Shown: piece by piece, positions 8,471 to 16,777 of the stretch
Layout of the letters: each line of letters opens with the position of its first letter
Numbering within the stretch: position 1 is the first letter of the stretch
Assembly: GCF_000328705.1 (NCBI RefSeq)
Contig: NC_019673.1
Location: 5,518,001-5,582,000 of the forward strand
DNA from: Saccharothrix espanaensis DSM 44229
GTDB lineage: Bacteria; Actinomycetota; Actinomycetes; Mycobacteriales; Pseudonocardiaceae
Direction of reading: 5' to 3'
Length of the DNA stretch: 64,000 nucleotides
Translations under genes and position numbers: made by a program
Notes under the pieces: generated by a model
What the model was told of the DNA's origin: nothing
The model's input: the letters and a program-made list of their open reading frames with translations, nothing else
Database searches by the model: none

Positions 8471-10846
8471 CTACCCGACCCGGGTCAACGTAGTCGTCCC
8501 GCAGTAGCCGCCGCAGGTCCTCAGCTCCGCCTCGTCGGGCGGCATCGTCTCCGTCCACCACGCCGTGTCCGGGCCTGCACCCATTGTGAACGTAACCGCG
8601 TTGTACCCGATGATGGGACCGCAGGACGCGCCCGCGCTGTCACGGGTCCGCACCGGAGCCTGCCCGGAGACCTGCGTGTCGTCACCGGACAGCTGAATGC
8701 TGTCGCCGCACTCCGTCCGGTAGACGTACGCGCCGTAGCCGGATTCCTCAATCGTGAAGGCGTCCTGATAGATCTCCCACGTGCCCGCGATCCCGGTCGG
8801 CGGTGCGCTCGTGATCGTGGGCGCGGCGGCACCCGTGATTCCGGTCTGCCAGTCGTTCGCGATCCCCGTCCCGCTGACGGTCGGCCAGTTCCCCAGAGCC
8901 TGTTCTTCCTTGTTCTTGTTGTACGCGACGGCGGCGATGGTCCCGACGACCGCGAGCCCGACGAGGAACATCGTGAGCAACGACGTGCCCTGCGCGGCAG
9001 CCGCTGCCGCCGACGCGCCCGTTGCTGCCGTCGCGCCCGTTGCTCCTGTTGCGCCCGTGGACACGGCTCCGGCGGGGGCCGCCGAGCCCGCGTTGGCGGT
9101 TACGCCGAAGTCGCCGCCCGGCGCGGTGGTCAGGTCGGCGGGAGGTGAGGGCGGGCCGGGGTCGGGTGGCATCTCGAACGACGACGGATCGGTGCCCGAG
9201 TAGGCCGCGTCGACGCTGTCGAACGTGGCCGGTGAGGGCGGTTCCGGCACCGCGTGGTCGAGGTCGGCCATGTGCTCGGCCACGATGTCGGGGGTGTCGC
9301 CCTCACCGGGACCGGGGTGCTCCGGCACGTCGATCCGGCCGGGCGGCTGGAGTTCCGGCGGCAGGAAACGGTGGGCGTCGGTCGCGGCCGCGCTCCCCCG
9401 CTGATCGCCGAGGACGTGCCACAGCACGCCCGCCTGGGCCAGCAGCGCCCCAGCCACCACCCACCGGCCCGTCACCAGGCTGCGGACGCCTTCCTCGTGG
9501 GTGAAGTACGCCTCGGCCTCCCGGTCTCCCGCGCGTCGGGCACCGACCCAGCCTCGGCTCAGCGTTCGGCCCCAGGCGTCGAACCGCAGCGAGTGCGCCA
9601 GCTTCGGCGAGGCCGCGCGGCCGAGCGCCACGGTGAGTTCCGGCAGCCCGGCGTCCGTCGTCAGGCCGGCGACCCGCTCGATCGCCCTGCTGTGGGCGGC
9701 GACCTGGGCGGGCGTGGTGGCCGGATCGCCCACCCACCGCGTGAAGTACCGGCACAGCCCGTCGACCGGGATCGCCGCGTCGTCACGACGCTGCACGGCC
9801 GGCACCACGCCCGGCGCGCACAAGTAGCCGTGTTCGCCCGGCGTCACGAGTCCGAGACCGGTCAGGCGGTCGCAGACCCCGGCCGGGTCCGGTTCGCCCG
9901 TCAGGGCACCGATGTGCACGGTGGCCAGCTCGGCGTCCCCCAGTGTCGCGAGCAGGTTCAGCGCCTTCCTCGCGGCCTCGTCGAGCTGGTCGAGCAGCAG
10001 CGGCAGCAGGTCCCCGACAGCGGCCGGCGGCGGTAGCTCCTGCCGGCCGGATCCCGCCACGCCGGCCGCGCGCAGCAGCAGCAACGGGTTCCCGCCGGAC
10101 ACCTGCCACAGGTCGACCGCCGTGGCGTGTTCCGCGTCGTGCAGTGGCCGGCCGAGCGCCCGGGTCAGCAGGCGCGCCGCCACGTCCTGGCCGAGGCCCG
10201 CCAAGTGGTGCACGGCCCCGTCGCCGATCGGGGTGCTGTCCCGGCCGGCCAGGACGAAGGTGGCGTCGGGAACCAGGTCGGTGAGCTCGCGCAGCTGGTC
10301 GATCGTCAGGTCGGCGTTGTCGACGTAGACCGTGATCCGCAGGCCGGTCAGCAACCCGCGCAGGTCCGCCCGGGACGGCGCGTACCCCTGGGTCCGGTAG
10401 CAGGCCTCGAACACCTCCTGCGCGAGGTCCGCGACCTGTCGGTGCGCCGCGCTGACGAACACCACGCCGTCCGGCCCGCTCGCGGCCCCGCGTGCGACGT
10501 GACGCAGCAAGGTGCTCTTGCCGACCCCCGCCGGCCCGCACAGCCGCACCAGCCCTTCCGCGGCGACGGCGGCGGTCAGCGCCGCCGCTTCCGCCTCCCG
10601 CCCGAGCGGCTCGCGCGTGCGCCGGGGCAGGACCGAGATCCGGTCCCGGCGCACCGGGGCGGGCCGTTCCCGCTCCACCGTGACGACGGAACCGTGCCGC
10701 GCGTCGACAACGACGTTGTAGCTCCCCGCGACCACGGGCCCGTCGGTGCTCCCACCGACCCCGACGTGGTAGCCGACGCCTCCCTGGGCCTCAGGACCTC
10801 GCCCGTCCTCGCCCGACCGTCCGAGTTCTTCGCGCATCCCGCTCAC
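8471..10846 (-). CDS. STAND-type ATPase with transmembrane anchor
   Basis: About 791 residues. The N-terminus carries the short motif GPVVAGSYNVVV (about residues 37-48), also seen in the preceding gene. A P-loop module follows: Walker A GPAGVGKSTLL (about 103) and Walker B ITVYVDNADL (about 170). The winged-helix/STAND-like continuation includes GGNPLLLL (a GxP-type motif). A Gly-Ala-Thr repeat stretch and a transmembrane helix (about 619-642, MFLVGLAVVGTIAAVAY) lead to a C-terminal Cys-containing domain of about 140 residues, probably outside the membrane. Three possible starts exist; GTG at 10846 has GGGAG 5 nt away. It lies 34 bp behind the nucleotide-cyclase-like gene and is very probably in its operon. 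A signal-activated switch is a reasonable inference; the output is unknown. Confidence 0.7.
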   Translation of the reverse strand: MSGMREELGRSGEDGRGPEAQGGVGYHVGVGGSTDGPVVAGSYNVVVDARHGSVVTVERERPAPVRRDRISVLPRRTREPLGREAEAAALTAAVAAEGLVRLCGPAGVGKSTLLRHVARGAASGPDGVVFVSAAHRQVADLAQEVFEACYRTQGYAPSRADLRGLLTGLRITVYVDNADLTIDQLRELTDLVPDATFVLAGRDSTPIGDGAVHHLAGLGQDVAARLLTRALGRPLHDAEHATAVDLWQVSGGNPLLLLRAAGVAGSGRQELPPPAAVGDLLPLLLDQLDEAARKALNLLATLGDAELATVHIGALTGEPDPAGVCDRLTGLGLVTPGEHGYLCAPGVVPAVQRRDDAAIPVDGLCRYFTRWVGDPATTPAQVAAHSRAIERVAGLTTDAGLPELTVALGRAASPKLAHSLRFDAWGRTLSRGWVGARRAGDREAEAYFTHEEGVRSLVTGRWVVAGALLAQAGVLWHVLGDQRGSAAATDAHRFLPPELQPPGRIDVPEHPGPGEGDTPDIVAEHMADLDHAVPEPPSPATFDSVDAAYSGTDPSSFEMPPDPGPPSPPADLTTAPGGDFGVTANAGSAAPAGAVSTGATGATGATAATGASAAAAAAQGTSLLTMFLVGLAVVGTIAAVAYNKNKEEQALGNWPTVSGTGIANDWQTGITGAAAPTITSAPPTGIAGTWEIYQDAFTIEESGYGAYVYRTECGDSIQLSGDDTQVSGQAPVRTRDSAGASCGPIIGYNAVTFTMGAGPDTAWWTETMPPDEAELRTCGGYCGTTTLTRVG

Positions 10847-10880
10847 GACCACTCCCGCCCCTCGTGACCTACCGGCCGGC

Positions 10881-11588
10881 TCACAGCAACCGCCACCAGC
10901 CGTCGCACGACGTCTCCTTGACGACCACGGCGGCGTGCCGGTACCCGGTCGGACCCGTCCGGCAGTACCCCTCGTCCACCACGTGCTTCACCGCGTCCGA
11001 CACCACCAGCGCCAGACATGCCCCGCCGTCCTCGCCGAGCGCGTGCTTCAGCTCCGCCGCGTCCACCAGCCGTGCCGCGTGCACCAGCGGGGTTCCCGAC
11101 CACTGACCCCCCACCCGGTCGACGTAGCCGACGTGGACGGCGGCCCGCAGGTCGATCCGGTAGGCGTCACTGGCCGCCTGGTTGTGCTCGCGCAGCGCCT
11201 TGGCGACCGCCTCGACGAACGTGTCGAGGACGTCGACCACCGTGACCGCCTCCGGCATCACCACCGTGAGACCGTCACCCCGGTCGGACATGTCGAAGAA
11301 GTCCTGCGGGACGCCCAGTGCCGCCGTACCGGCCAGCACGCACTCCGCCAGCGCCCGACGCAGGTGCCGTTGCCCGACGTTGTTGCGACAACTGGACTTC
11401 TGCACGTCGGTGGTGACCACTGTTCGGTACGCCGCCCGCAAGTCGGCAGGCCGCACCGGCTCGGGCGCGGCCGACGGGACCGGCGTCGAGGTGTTCAGGT
11501 GGGTCACATTGCCGTCGCCCGCGACCACCGGGCCGTGGACGTCCCCGCCGATCTTCACCCGCACATCGCGCTGTGGTCGCCCTTGCAT
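10881..11588 (-). CDS. Nucleotide-cyclase-like (class III fold) protein
   Basis: A 235-residue cytoplasmic protein. The N-terminus has the motif GGDVHGPVVAGDGNV (about residues 11-25), shared with the downstream STAND protein. The rest follows the class III cyclase order: a first metal strand (VTTDVQKSS), the DRGDGLTVVM turn with the second acidic residue, RAAVHVGYV, then GTPLVHAARLVDA where cyclases have GxxVNxAARL. The Asn-to-His change and the missing canonical substrate-specifying Lys/Asp leave catalytic activity open. ATG at 11588 is preceded by GAGGAG at a 5-nt spacing. Its position upstream of the STAND gene suggests it makes or senses a nucleotide signal for that ATPase; this is inference. 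Confidence 0.68.
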   Translation of the reverse strand: MQGRPQRDVRVKIGGDVHGPVVAGDGNVTHLNTSTPVPSAAPEPVRPADLRAAYRTVVTTDVQKSSCRNNVGQRHLRRALAECVLAGTAALGVPQDFFDMSDRGDGLTVVMPEAVTVVDVLDTFVEAVAKALREHNQAASDAYRIDLRAAVHVGYVDRVGGQWSGTPLVHAARLVDAAELKHALGEDGGACLALVVSDAVKHVVDEGYCRTGPTGYRHAAVVVKETSCDGWWRLL

Positions 11589-11733
11589 CACGACTCCTCG
11601 CCGCCGAACGGCACCCGGTGAACCGCAGTTGTACCGATCAGCGGGGCGGCCTTCTGCGTCATCTGACGCAGAAGGCACTCGTTCAGTCGCCCGGCCCACT
11701 CGACCGGCCGCACGGCCGCACGACCATTCCGCC

Positions 11734-12795
11734 TCAGTAGGAGGTTTTCATCGCCGCGTGGACTTCCTGCATGGTTTCGGCGGCCACCGCGTTCGCGCGC
11801 TCGTTGCCCTCGCGGAGGATGCGCCGCACCTCCCCCGGGTCGGCGGCGAACCGCGCCCGGCGTTCCCGCATCGGGGCGAGGAACTCGTTGACCGACTCCG
11901 TCACGACCCGCTTCAGCCTCGCGGCACCACCCGACCCGATCTCGTCGGCGACGGCGGCGGGCTCACGTCCCTGGCAGAGACCGGCCAGCAGCAACAGGTT
12001 GGCCACCTCGGGCCGTGCCTCCGGCTCGTAGGTGATGTGGCGCAACGCATCTGTCTTCGCGCCCTTGATCCGTGCCACCGTCTCGTCCGGGGTGGCCGCG
12101 AGGTTCACCGCGTTGCGCCGGCTCTTGCTCATCTTGGTGCCGTCGGTGCCCAGCAGCAGCGGGGCGGCGGACAGCAGGGCGTCCGGTTCCGGGAAGACGT
12201 GTCCGTAGCGCTCGTTGAACCTGCGGGCCACGGTCCGGGTGACCTCCAGGTGCGGCAGCTGGTCCTGTCCGACCGGAACCAGGTTTCCCTTGCAGAACAG
12301 GATGTCCGCGGCCTGGTGGACGGGGTAGGTGAACATCAGCCCGCTCACCGCCGAGTGCTGCGAGTGCGCGATCTCGTCCTTCACCGTGGGGTTGCGGTTG
12401 AGCTCGGACACCGACACCAGGCTCAGGAACGGCAGCAGCAACTGGTTGAGCCGCGGCACCGCGCTGTGCGCGAAGATCGTGGCCCGTTCGGGGTCCACCC
12501 CGACCGCCAGGTAGTCCAGCACGAGCCCGCGCACGGTCTCCAGCGGCCGTTCCGCGACGTCGCGGTCGGTCAGCACCTGGTAGTCGGCGATGACCAGGAA
12601 CAGGTCGACACCCAGGCCCTGCAACCGAACCCGGTTCGCCAAGGTGCCGAAGTAGTGCCCGAGGTGCAGAGGACCGGTCGGACGATCCCCCGTCAGCACG
12701 CGGAAACCGCCGGGATCGCGCCGGATGGCGTCCTCCAGCTCGGTGCTGCGCCGCTGGGCGACGGCGATGCCGCCGGCGGTGGTGTGGTTCTGCAT
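11734..12795 (-). CDS. trpS: Tryptophanyl-tRNA synthetase, attenuator-controlled
   Basis: A class I aminoacyl-tRNA synthetase charging tRNA-Trp in the cytoplasm, 353 residues, the usual length. The HIGH-like signature is PLHLGHYFG and the KMSKS loop is GTDGTKMSKSRRNAV. VPVGQDQLPHLEVTR and the Trp-pocket region (HSAVSGLMFTYPVHQAAD) fit the family. The ATG at 12795 has GGGAG 7 nt upstream. Immediately upstream is a leader peptide with tandem Trp codons and stable hairpins, so expression should rise when charged tRNA-Trp falls. Actinomycetes often carry a second, drug-tolerant (indolmycin-type) TrpRS under such control. This gene fits that pattern, but resistance is not shown by sequence alone. 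Confidence 0.93.
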   Translation of the reverse strand: MQNHTTAGGIAVAQRRSTELEDAIRRDPGGFRVLTGDRPTGPLHLGHYFGTLANRVRLQGLGVDLFLVIADYQVLTDRDVAERPLETVRGLVLDYLAVGVDPERATIFAHSAVPRLNQLLLPFLSLVSVSELNRNPTVKDEIAHSQHSAVSGLMFTYPVHQAADILFCKGNLVPVGQDQLPHLEVTRTVARRFNERYGHVFPEPDALLSAAPLLLGTDGTKMSKSRRNAVNLAATPDETVARIKGAKTDALRHITYEPEARPEVANLLLLAGLCQGREPAAVADEIGSGGAARLKRVVTESVNEFLAPMRERRARFAADPGEVRRILREGNERANAVAAETMQEVHAAMKTSY

Positions 12796-12942
12796 CAGAT
12801 TCTCCCGGAGGGCTCATGGGCCGTCCGGGAACAACACCTGATGCCAACCGGGTTCCCCCGGGATCGGGCTGTCCTCGGACAGCCCGCATATGGATGGCCG
12901 TCCCTACTGGGGACGCCACCAACCCGTGTGCACAGTCAACAT
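12796..12942 (-). promoter_or_regulatory. Trp-responsive transcription attenuator of trpS
   Basis: Downstream of the leader peptide the transcript holds a perfect inverted repeat (12865-12886, arms CGGGCTGTCC/GGACAGCCCG). A second short hairpin (12846-12862) can alternatively pair its CCGGGGGAAC with GTTCCCGG further down (about 12812-12821). Competing stems behind tandem Trp codons are the classic layout of ribosome-mediated attenuation. Which stem is terminator and which is antiterminator cannot be fixed by eye. Confidence 0.7.
12904..12942 (-). CDS. trpS leader peptide with tandem Trp codons
   Basis: A 12-residue peptide, MLTVHTGWWRPQ, ending in TAG, 108 bp upstream of trpS on the same strand. 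Two adjacent TGG codons sit just before the hairpin region. An in-frame ATG five codons upstream (MLGDV...) is an alternative start; GGTGA precedes the ATG at 12942. Stalling at the Trp pair would change downstream pairing. Confidence 0.72.
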   Translation of the reverse strand: MLTVHTGWWRPQ

Positions 12943-13018
12943 CACGTCACCGAGCATAACAATCCGGCCGGAGACTCTCCAGCCCGCCCGCCGCGCCACT
13001 CCTGAGCCAGACCGAGCA

Positions 13019-13371
13019 GGCCGGTGCGTCTCGCTCGCCGCGCTGGCCGGCCTCGCCTCCCGCATCCAGGACGAGGGGCACCTCGGGGTCTCCGTCAAGC
13101 ACCACACCACCAGCGACTCCGAGACGTTGCTCGTCAACGCCTACAGAACCGACAAGGAGGCCGACGACGGCGAGGTCATCTTCCGCCTGGTCTGGGACAC
13201 GTACCCGGAAGAACGTACCCGGAAGAGGTGGACCGGGTCGTCGTGACCGTCAACGACCAGACCAGAGCCGCCACCAAGGACGAGCTGGAAATGGCCTTCA
13301 GCCCGCGCAAGATCCAACCCGACAGCCGGTCCCGCTCAGGGCCACCAGGCCCCTACTACCAACAGCCGTGA
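13019..13371 (+). pseudogene. Small protein gene broken by a 14-bp tandem duplication
   Basis: The coding signal begins around VSLAALAGLASRIQDEG and reads through VIFRLVWDTYPEE. It is then thrown out of frame by an exact tandem copy of ACGTACCCGGAAGA (13199-13212 and 13213-13226). Removing one copy restores one frame, continuing ...YPEEVDRVVVTVNDQTR and ending PYYQQP before TGA at 13369-13371. The intact form resembles short actinomycete exported or lipoprotein-like proteins with a 'VW..YP..VD.V.V.V' pattern, but no signal peptide or good start remains upstream. So the 5' end may also be lost, or the protein begins at an unrecognised start. Function unknown. Confidence 0.6.
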
Positions 13372-13389
13372 CGCCTGAGGGGCACTGAC

Positions 13390-13488
13390 GTCAGCGACCG
13401 CGTGCTCCGCGCCACCGGCCGGGAGCCCCGCGACTTCACGACTGCTCCCGACGGGACACGCGGCCGCTGGATCTGGTCGGCCGCGTGA
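13390..13488 (+). pseudogene. C-terminal remnant of an NmrA-like NAD(P)-binding protein
   Basis: An open stretch reads VSDRVLRATGREPRDF, then ends WIWSAA before TGA. The first part matches the C-terminus usual for NmrA-like oxidoreductases and parallels VVDTVEQVTGRPARTF of the neighbouring intact gene on the other strand. The rest of the gene is absent. Confidence 0.42.
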
Positions 13489-13498
13489 CCCGCCCAAA

Positions 13499-13537
13499 GA
13501 TCACCGGTGCGGCGGATTCCCGCCGCACCGGGTGATC
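13499..13537. terminator. Hairpin terminator between convergent units
   Basis: GATCACCGGTGCGGCGG (13499-13515) pairs with CCGCCGCACCGGGTGATC (13520-13537) with one bulged base, 7 bp beyond the stop of the minus-strand NmrA-like gene. Confidence 0.65.
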
Positions 13538-13544
13538 GAGGTCG

Positions 13545-14345
13545 CTAGAAGCGGTCGGCGTGCTCGCCCACCCACTGGGCGAACGTGCGGGCGGGGCGGC
13601 CGGTCACCTGCTCGACGGTGTCCACCACGCGGCTCGCTTCGGCGGGCGGGTCGGCGTGCCAGCCCACGACGTACTCCGCGTCCTCACGGGAGACGCCGGT
13701 GGCCAGCAGCCGCTCGACGGCCTGGTCGCGGGTGATCCTGACGAACGTGATGTCCCGGCGGAGGGTTTCGGCGAGGATCGCGATCCGCTGACGCGGGGTG
13801 AGCACCTCCGGTCCGGTCAAGTTGTACGCCTGCCCCGAATGTCCGTCCTCCACGAGCGCGGTGACGGCGACGTCGGCGATGTCGGCCTCGTGCACCGACG
13901 CGCCGGGCAGGTCGAAGGGCTCGCGGACCACGCCCTCGGCGCGGATCGAGTCGACCCACGCCAGCGTGTTGGACATGAACTCCTGCGGCTCCAGCCGGGT
14001 CCACTCCACCCCGGACTCGACCATGGCCTGTTCGGTCGGCCCCACGTACCCGCCCCACACGACGGTCATCCGGCGCACCCCCGCGTGCACGGCCCGTTCG
14101 ACCAGTTCGACGCCGACCTCCGCCAGCCCGGCCGTCACCGTGATGTGCAGCCGGGTGACCCCGGCCAGCGCGTCGGTCAAGGTCTCGGGCGCGGTGTGGG
14201 TGCCCTCGACCAGTTCGACGCCGGGTGGGAGCCGGGCGCCGGCGGGATTGCGGGTGAGGGCCCGCACGTGCTCCCCGCGGCGCACGAGGCCGGCCACGAC
14301 GTGCCGGCCGGTGTTGCCGGTGGCCCCTGTCACCAAAACGGTCAT
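13545..14345 (-). CDS. NmrA-like NAD(P)H-binding protein
   Basis: A 266-residue cytoplasmic protein of the atypical short-chain dehydrogenase group. The N-terminal Rossmann motif is TVLVTGATGNTGRHVV. The body has VRRMTVVWGGYVG in place of the classical Tyr-x-x-x-Lys pair, so the protein may be a redox sensor or a non-canonical oxidoreductase. YNLTGPEVLTPRQ and the C-terminal VTGRPARTF are typical of this family. It starts at ATG. It is on the same strand as the MFS and old-yellow-enzyme genes upstream but is separated by 51 bp, so it could be the last gene of that unit. Confidence 0.8.
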   Translation of the reverse strand: MTVLVTGATGNTGRHVVAGLVRRGEHVRALTRNPAGARLPPGVELVEGTHTAPETLTDALAGVTRLHITVTAGLAEVGVELVERAVHAGVRRMTVVWGGYVGPTEQAMVESGVEWTRLEPQEFMSNTLAWVDSIRAEGVVREPFDLPGASVHEADIADVAVTALVEDGHSGQAYNLTGPEVLTPRQRIAILAETLRRDITFVRITRDQAVERLLATGVSREDAEYVVGWHADPPAEASRVVDTVEQVTGRPARTFAQWVGEHADRF

Positions 14346-14396
14346 CTTCGACTTCCCTTCGTTCCCGCAACGGTAGAAGCTCCAGCAAGGTGGAGG

Positions 14397-15569
14397 TCAA
14401 GCCAGGAGTGCCGCGATCGCGGGACCGAACGCGGCGCCCAGCAGGTAGGTGAGGTTGAACAAGCCCATCGCCGGCGCGCGGTGCGAGTCGACGGCGTTGC
14501 CGGCGCGCACGGCGTAGACGCCCTGGCCCGACGCCGCCGCGAGCGAAGCCAGCGCCTGCGCGACCAGCAGCACCACCGGGACGACGCTGACGCCGGTCAA
14601 CACCAGCCCGATGGCGGCGAGCGCCGGGAACAGCACCGCCACCACCCGGAACGGGGTTCGCGCCGTCGCCGCGACGACCACGTAGGACACCAGCCCGCCG
14701 AACAGCAACGGCCACAGGAGGGCGAGCCCGACCTCGCCGCTGGTCCAGCCGGAGTGCTCGGTCAGCCGCGGCGGCAGCACGTACATCAACCCGAAGTTGA
14801 CCACGGCCAGCACGAACGCCAACCCGGCCGAGATCAGGAACACCGGCGTGCGCAACAGCACGGCGGGCACGAACCCGTCCGGGCGCGACCGCAGGTGCGC
14901 GGCGACCAGGACCGCGATGAGGACGACGGCGACCCCGGCGGGCAGCCAGAAGTGCGGTACGAAGACCAGCGCGGTGACCAGTGCTGTCACCAGGATCGCG
15001 CCCATGGGGTCGAAACGCGACGGCACGACCGGCGTCCGGGGTGCCGATCGCAGCACCGCCGGCACGGCGAGCAGGCTGACGGCGGGCAGCGCCAGCGCGA
15101 GTTGCCAGCCGAGCGCGTCGCCGACCAGGTCGCCGATCAACGGCGACGCCGAGCCGACGACCGCCAGCGACGAGGTGACCAGGCCCATCGCGCGCGCCGA
15201 CCCGGCCAGGCTCATGGCCACCGTGGTGAACCCGGCGGTCCCGAGCCCCTGCAACGCACTGCCGACGACCAAGGCCGGCAACCACGCGACGGTCGCCGCC
15301 ACGACGGCACCCGCCAAGACCAGCGCGGCGCACGTGAGCAACGCGGTCCGGACGCCGCGGTGGCTGTGCAGCCCGGCGAGCAGCGGCGTCCCGACGGCGA
15401 TCCCCCAGCCGAACGCCGTCACGATCCACGTCACCGCGGCGGTTCCGGTGCCGAGCGACGCCGCCGCGTCGGGCAGGATCAGCGCCGGCCCGGCGATGCC
15501 GAACGACAGCGGCCCGGCCAGCAGGGCCAGCCACGGCCCCGCTACCCGGGTCCGTGCCGGCGCGCTCAT
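14397..15569 (-). CDS. MFS efflux transporter
   Basis: A 390-residue protein with about twelve predicted membrane helices, for example FGIAGPALILPDAAASLG in helix 1 and VVATVAWLPALVVGSALQGLG in helix 4, the MFS motif C region. The between-half loop is the basic RTPVVPSRFDP segment. ATG at 15569 overlaps the stop of the upstream oxidoreductase (ATGA), so the two are translationally coupled. The coupling suggests export of a compound that the flavoenzyme also acts on, or joint use in electrophile or drug stress. The substrate cannot be named. Confidence 0.85.
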   Translation of the reverse strand: MSAPARTRVAGPWLALLAGPLSFGIAGPALILPDAAASLGTGTAAVTWIVTAFGWGIAVGTPLLAGLHSHRGVRTALLTCAALVLAGAVVAATVAWLPALVVGSALQGLGTAGFTTVAMSLAGSARAMGLVTSSLAVVGSASPLIGDLVGDALGWQLALALPAVSLLAVPAVLRSAPRTPVVPSRFDPMGAILVTALVTALVFVPHFWLPAGVAVVLIAVLVAAHLRSRPDGFVPAVLLRTPVFLISAGLAFVLAVVNFGLMYVLPPRLTEHSGWTSGEVGLALLWPLLFGGLVSYVVVAATARTPFRVVAVLFPALAAIGLVLTGVSVVPVVLLVAQALASLAAASGQGVYAVRAGNAVDSHRAPAMGLFNLTYLLGAAFGPAIAALLA

Positions 15570-16654
15570 CGCCCGGCCAGGGTGGGGTAGTCGGTGTAGC
15601 CCCGGTGGTCGCCGCCGTAGAACGTCGTGGGGTCGGCACCGGTGAACGGGCCGCCGGCGGCGATCCGCTCCGGCAGGTCCGGGTTGGCCAGCCACAACTG
15701 GCCGAAGCTGATCGCGTCGGCGACGCCGTCGCGCAGCGCGTCCGCGCCGTCCGCCACCGCCGCCGGGTCTGCGCCGGTCGGGTCCGGACTGCCCGGGTGC
15801 GGGTTGAGGATGAGGGTGCCGGGCCAGTCGGCGCGGATCAGCTTGGTGATGTCGCGCGTGCCGAACTCCGAGATGTGCACGTAGGCGGGGCTCACCGGGA
15901 CGAGCGCCCGGACGAGCGCCGGGTAGAGCAGTTCGGTGTCGCTCTCGCGCACGCCGTTGAGGGTGGAGCCCGGCGACAGCCGGATGCCGGTGCGGTCCGG
16001 GCCGATCGCGTCGCCGACCGCCCGCACCACCTCCACCGCGAACCGGATGCGGTTCTCGACGGTGCCGCCGTAGGCGTCGGTGCGCCGGTTGGTGTTGTCG
16101 GCGAGGAACTGGTGGATCAGGTAGCCGCTCGCGCCGTGCAGTTCGACGCCGTCGAACCCGGCCTCGACCGCCAGTCGCGCGGCCGTGACGAACTCGTCCA
16201 CCGACCGAGCGATGTCGGCCGACGTCATCTCCCGCGGTTCCGGGTGGTCGAGCAGGCCGTCGGGGGTGTAGAGCCGCTCCCCCGACGCGATCGCCGACGG
16301 TGCCAGCGGCAGGCCGCCGTCCGGGTAGAGCGACGGGTGCCCGATCCGGCCGGAGTGCATCAGCTGGACGAAGATCCGGCCGCCGCGCGCGTGCACGGCC
16401 TCGGTGACCACGCGCCAGGCGGCGGCCTGCTCGGGGCTGTGCAGCCCGGGGGTGTCGATGTAGCCCTGGCCGACGACGCAGGGTTGGGTGCCCTCGGTGA
16501 TGATCAACCCGGCTGTGGCGCGTTGCGCGTAGTACTCGGCGGTCAGCGCGGTGACCTGGCCGCCACGGGCCCGGCTGCGCGTCATCGGTGCCATCACCAG
16601 GCGGTTGGGCAGCGGCAGGGGTCCCCGCTCGAGCGGGGTCAGCAGCGCGTTCAT
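15566..16654 (-). CDS. Old yellow enzyme family NAD(P)H:flavin oxidoreductase
   Basis: A 362-residue FMN-dependent TIM-barrel enzyme reducing activated alkenes or nitro compounds (NemA/OYE-like). Motifs: the N-terminal LPNRLVMAPMTRSRA, FVQLMHSGRIGHPS, and GFDGVELHGASGYLIHQFL with the catalytic His region. The NRRTDAYGGTVENRIRF loop and the phosphate-binding ISFGQLWLANPDLP complete the FMN site. ATG start. It heads the MFS operon and is divergent from the LAL regulator, which shares the 120-bp upstream region and is a candidate controller. Confidence 0.9.
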   Translation of the reverse strand: MNALLTPLERGPLPLPNRLVMAPMTRSRARGGQVTALTAEYYAQRATAGLIITEGTQPCVVGQGYIDTPGLHSPEQAAAWRVVTEAVHARGGRIFVQLMHSGRIGHPSLYPDGGLPLAPSAIASGERLYTPDGLLDHPEPREMTSADIARSVDEFVTAARLAVEAGFDGVELHGASGYLIHQFLADNTNRRTDAYGGTVENRIRFAVEVVRAVGDAIGPDRTGIRLSPGSTLNGVRESDTELLYPALVRALVPVSPAYVHISEFGTRDITKLIRADWPGTLILNPHPGSPDPTGADPAAVADGADALRDGVADAISFGQLWLANPDLPERIAAGGPFTGADPTTFYGGDHRGYTDYPTLAGR

Positions 16655-16777
16655 GCCGTTGAGCCTGGTCCGGGCGGGACCGCGCCGAATCGGTAAGGTT
16701 TCGGTACCGGGGTACTGGGATTCGACCTACGTACCCCACTCACGGTCACGGAAGTTCACTTTTTGAGGGGTGCCGGC

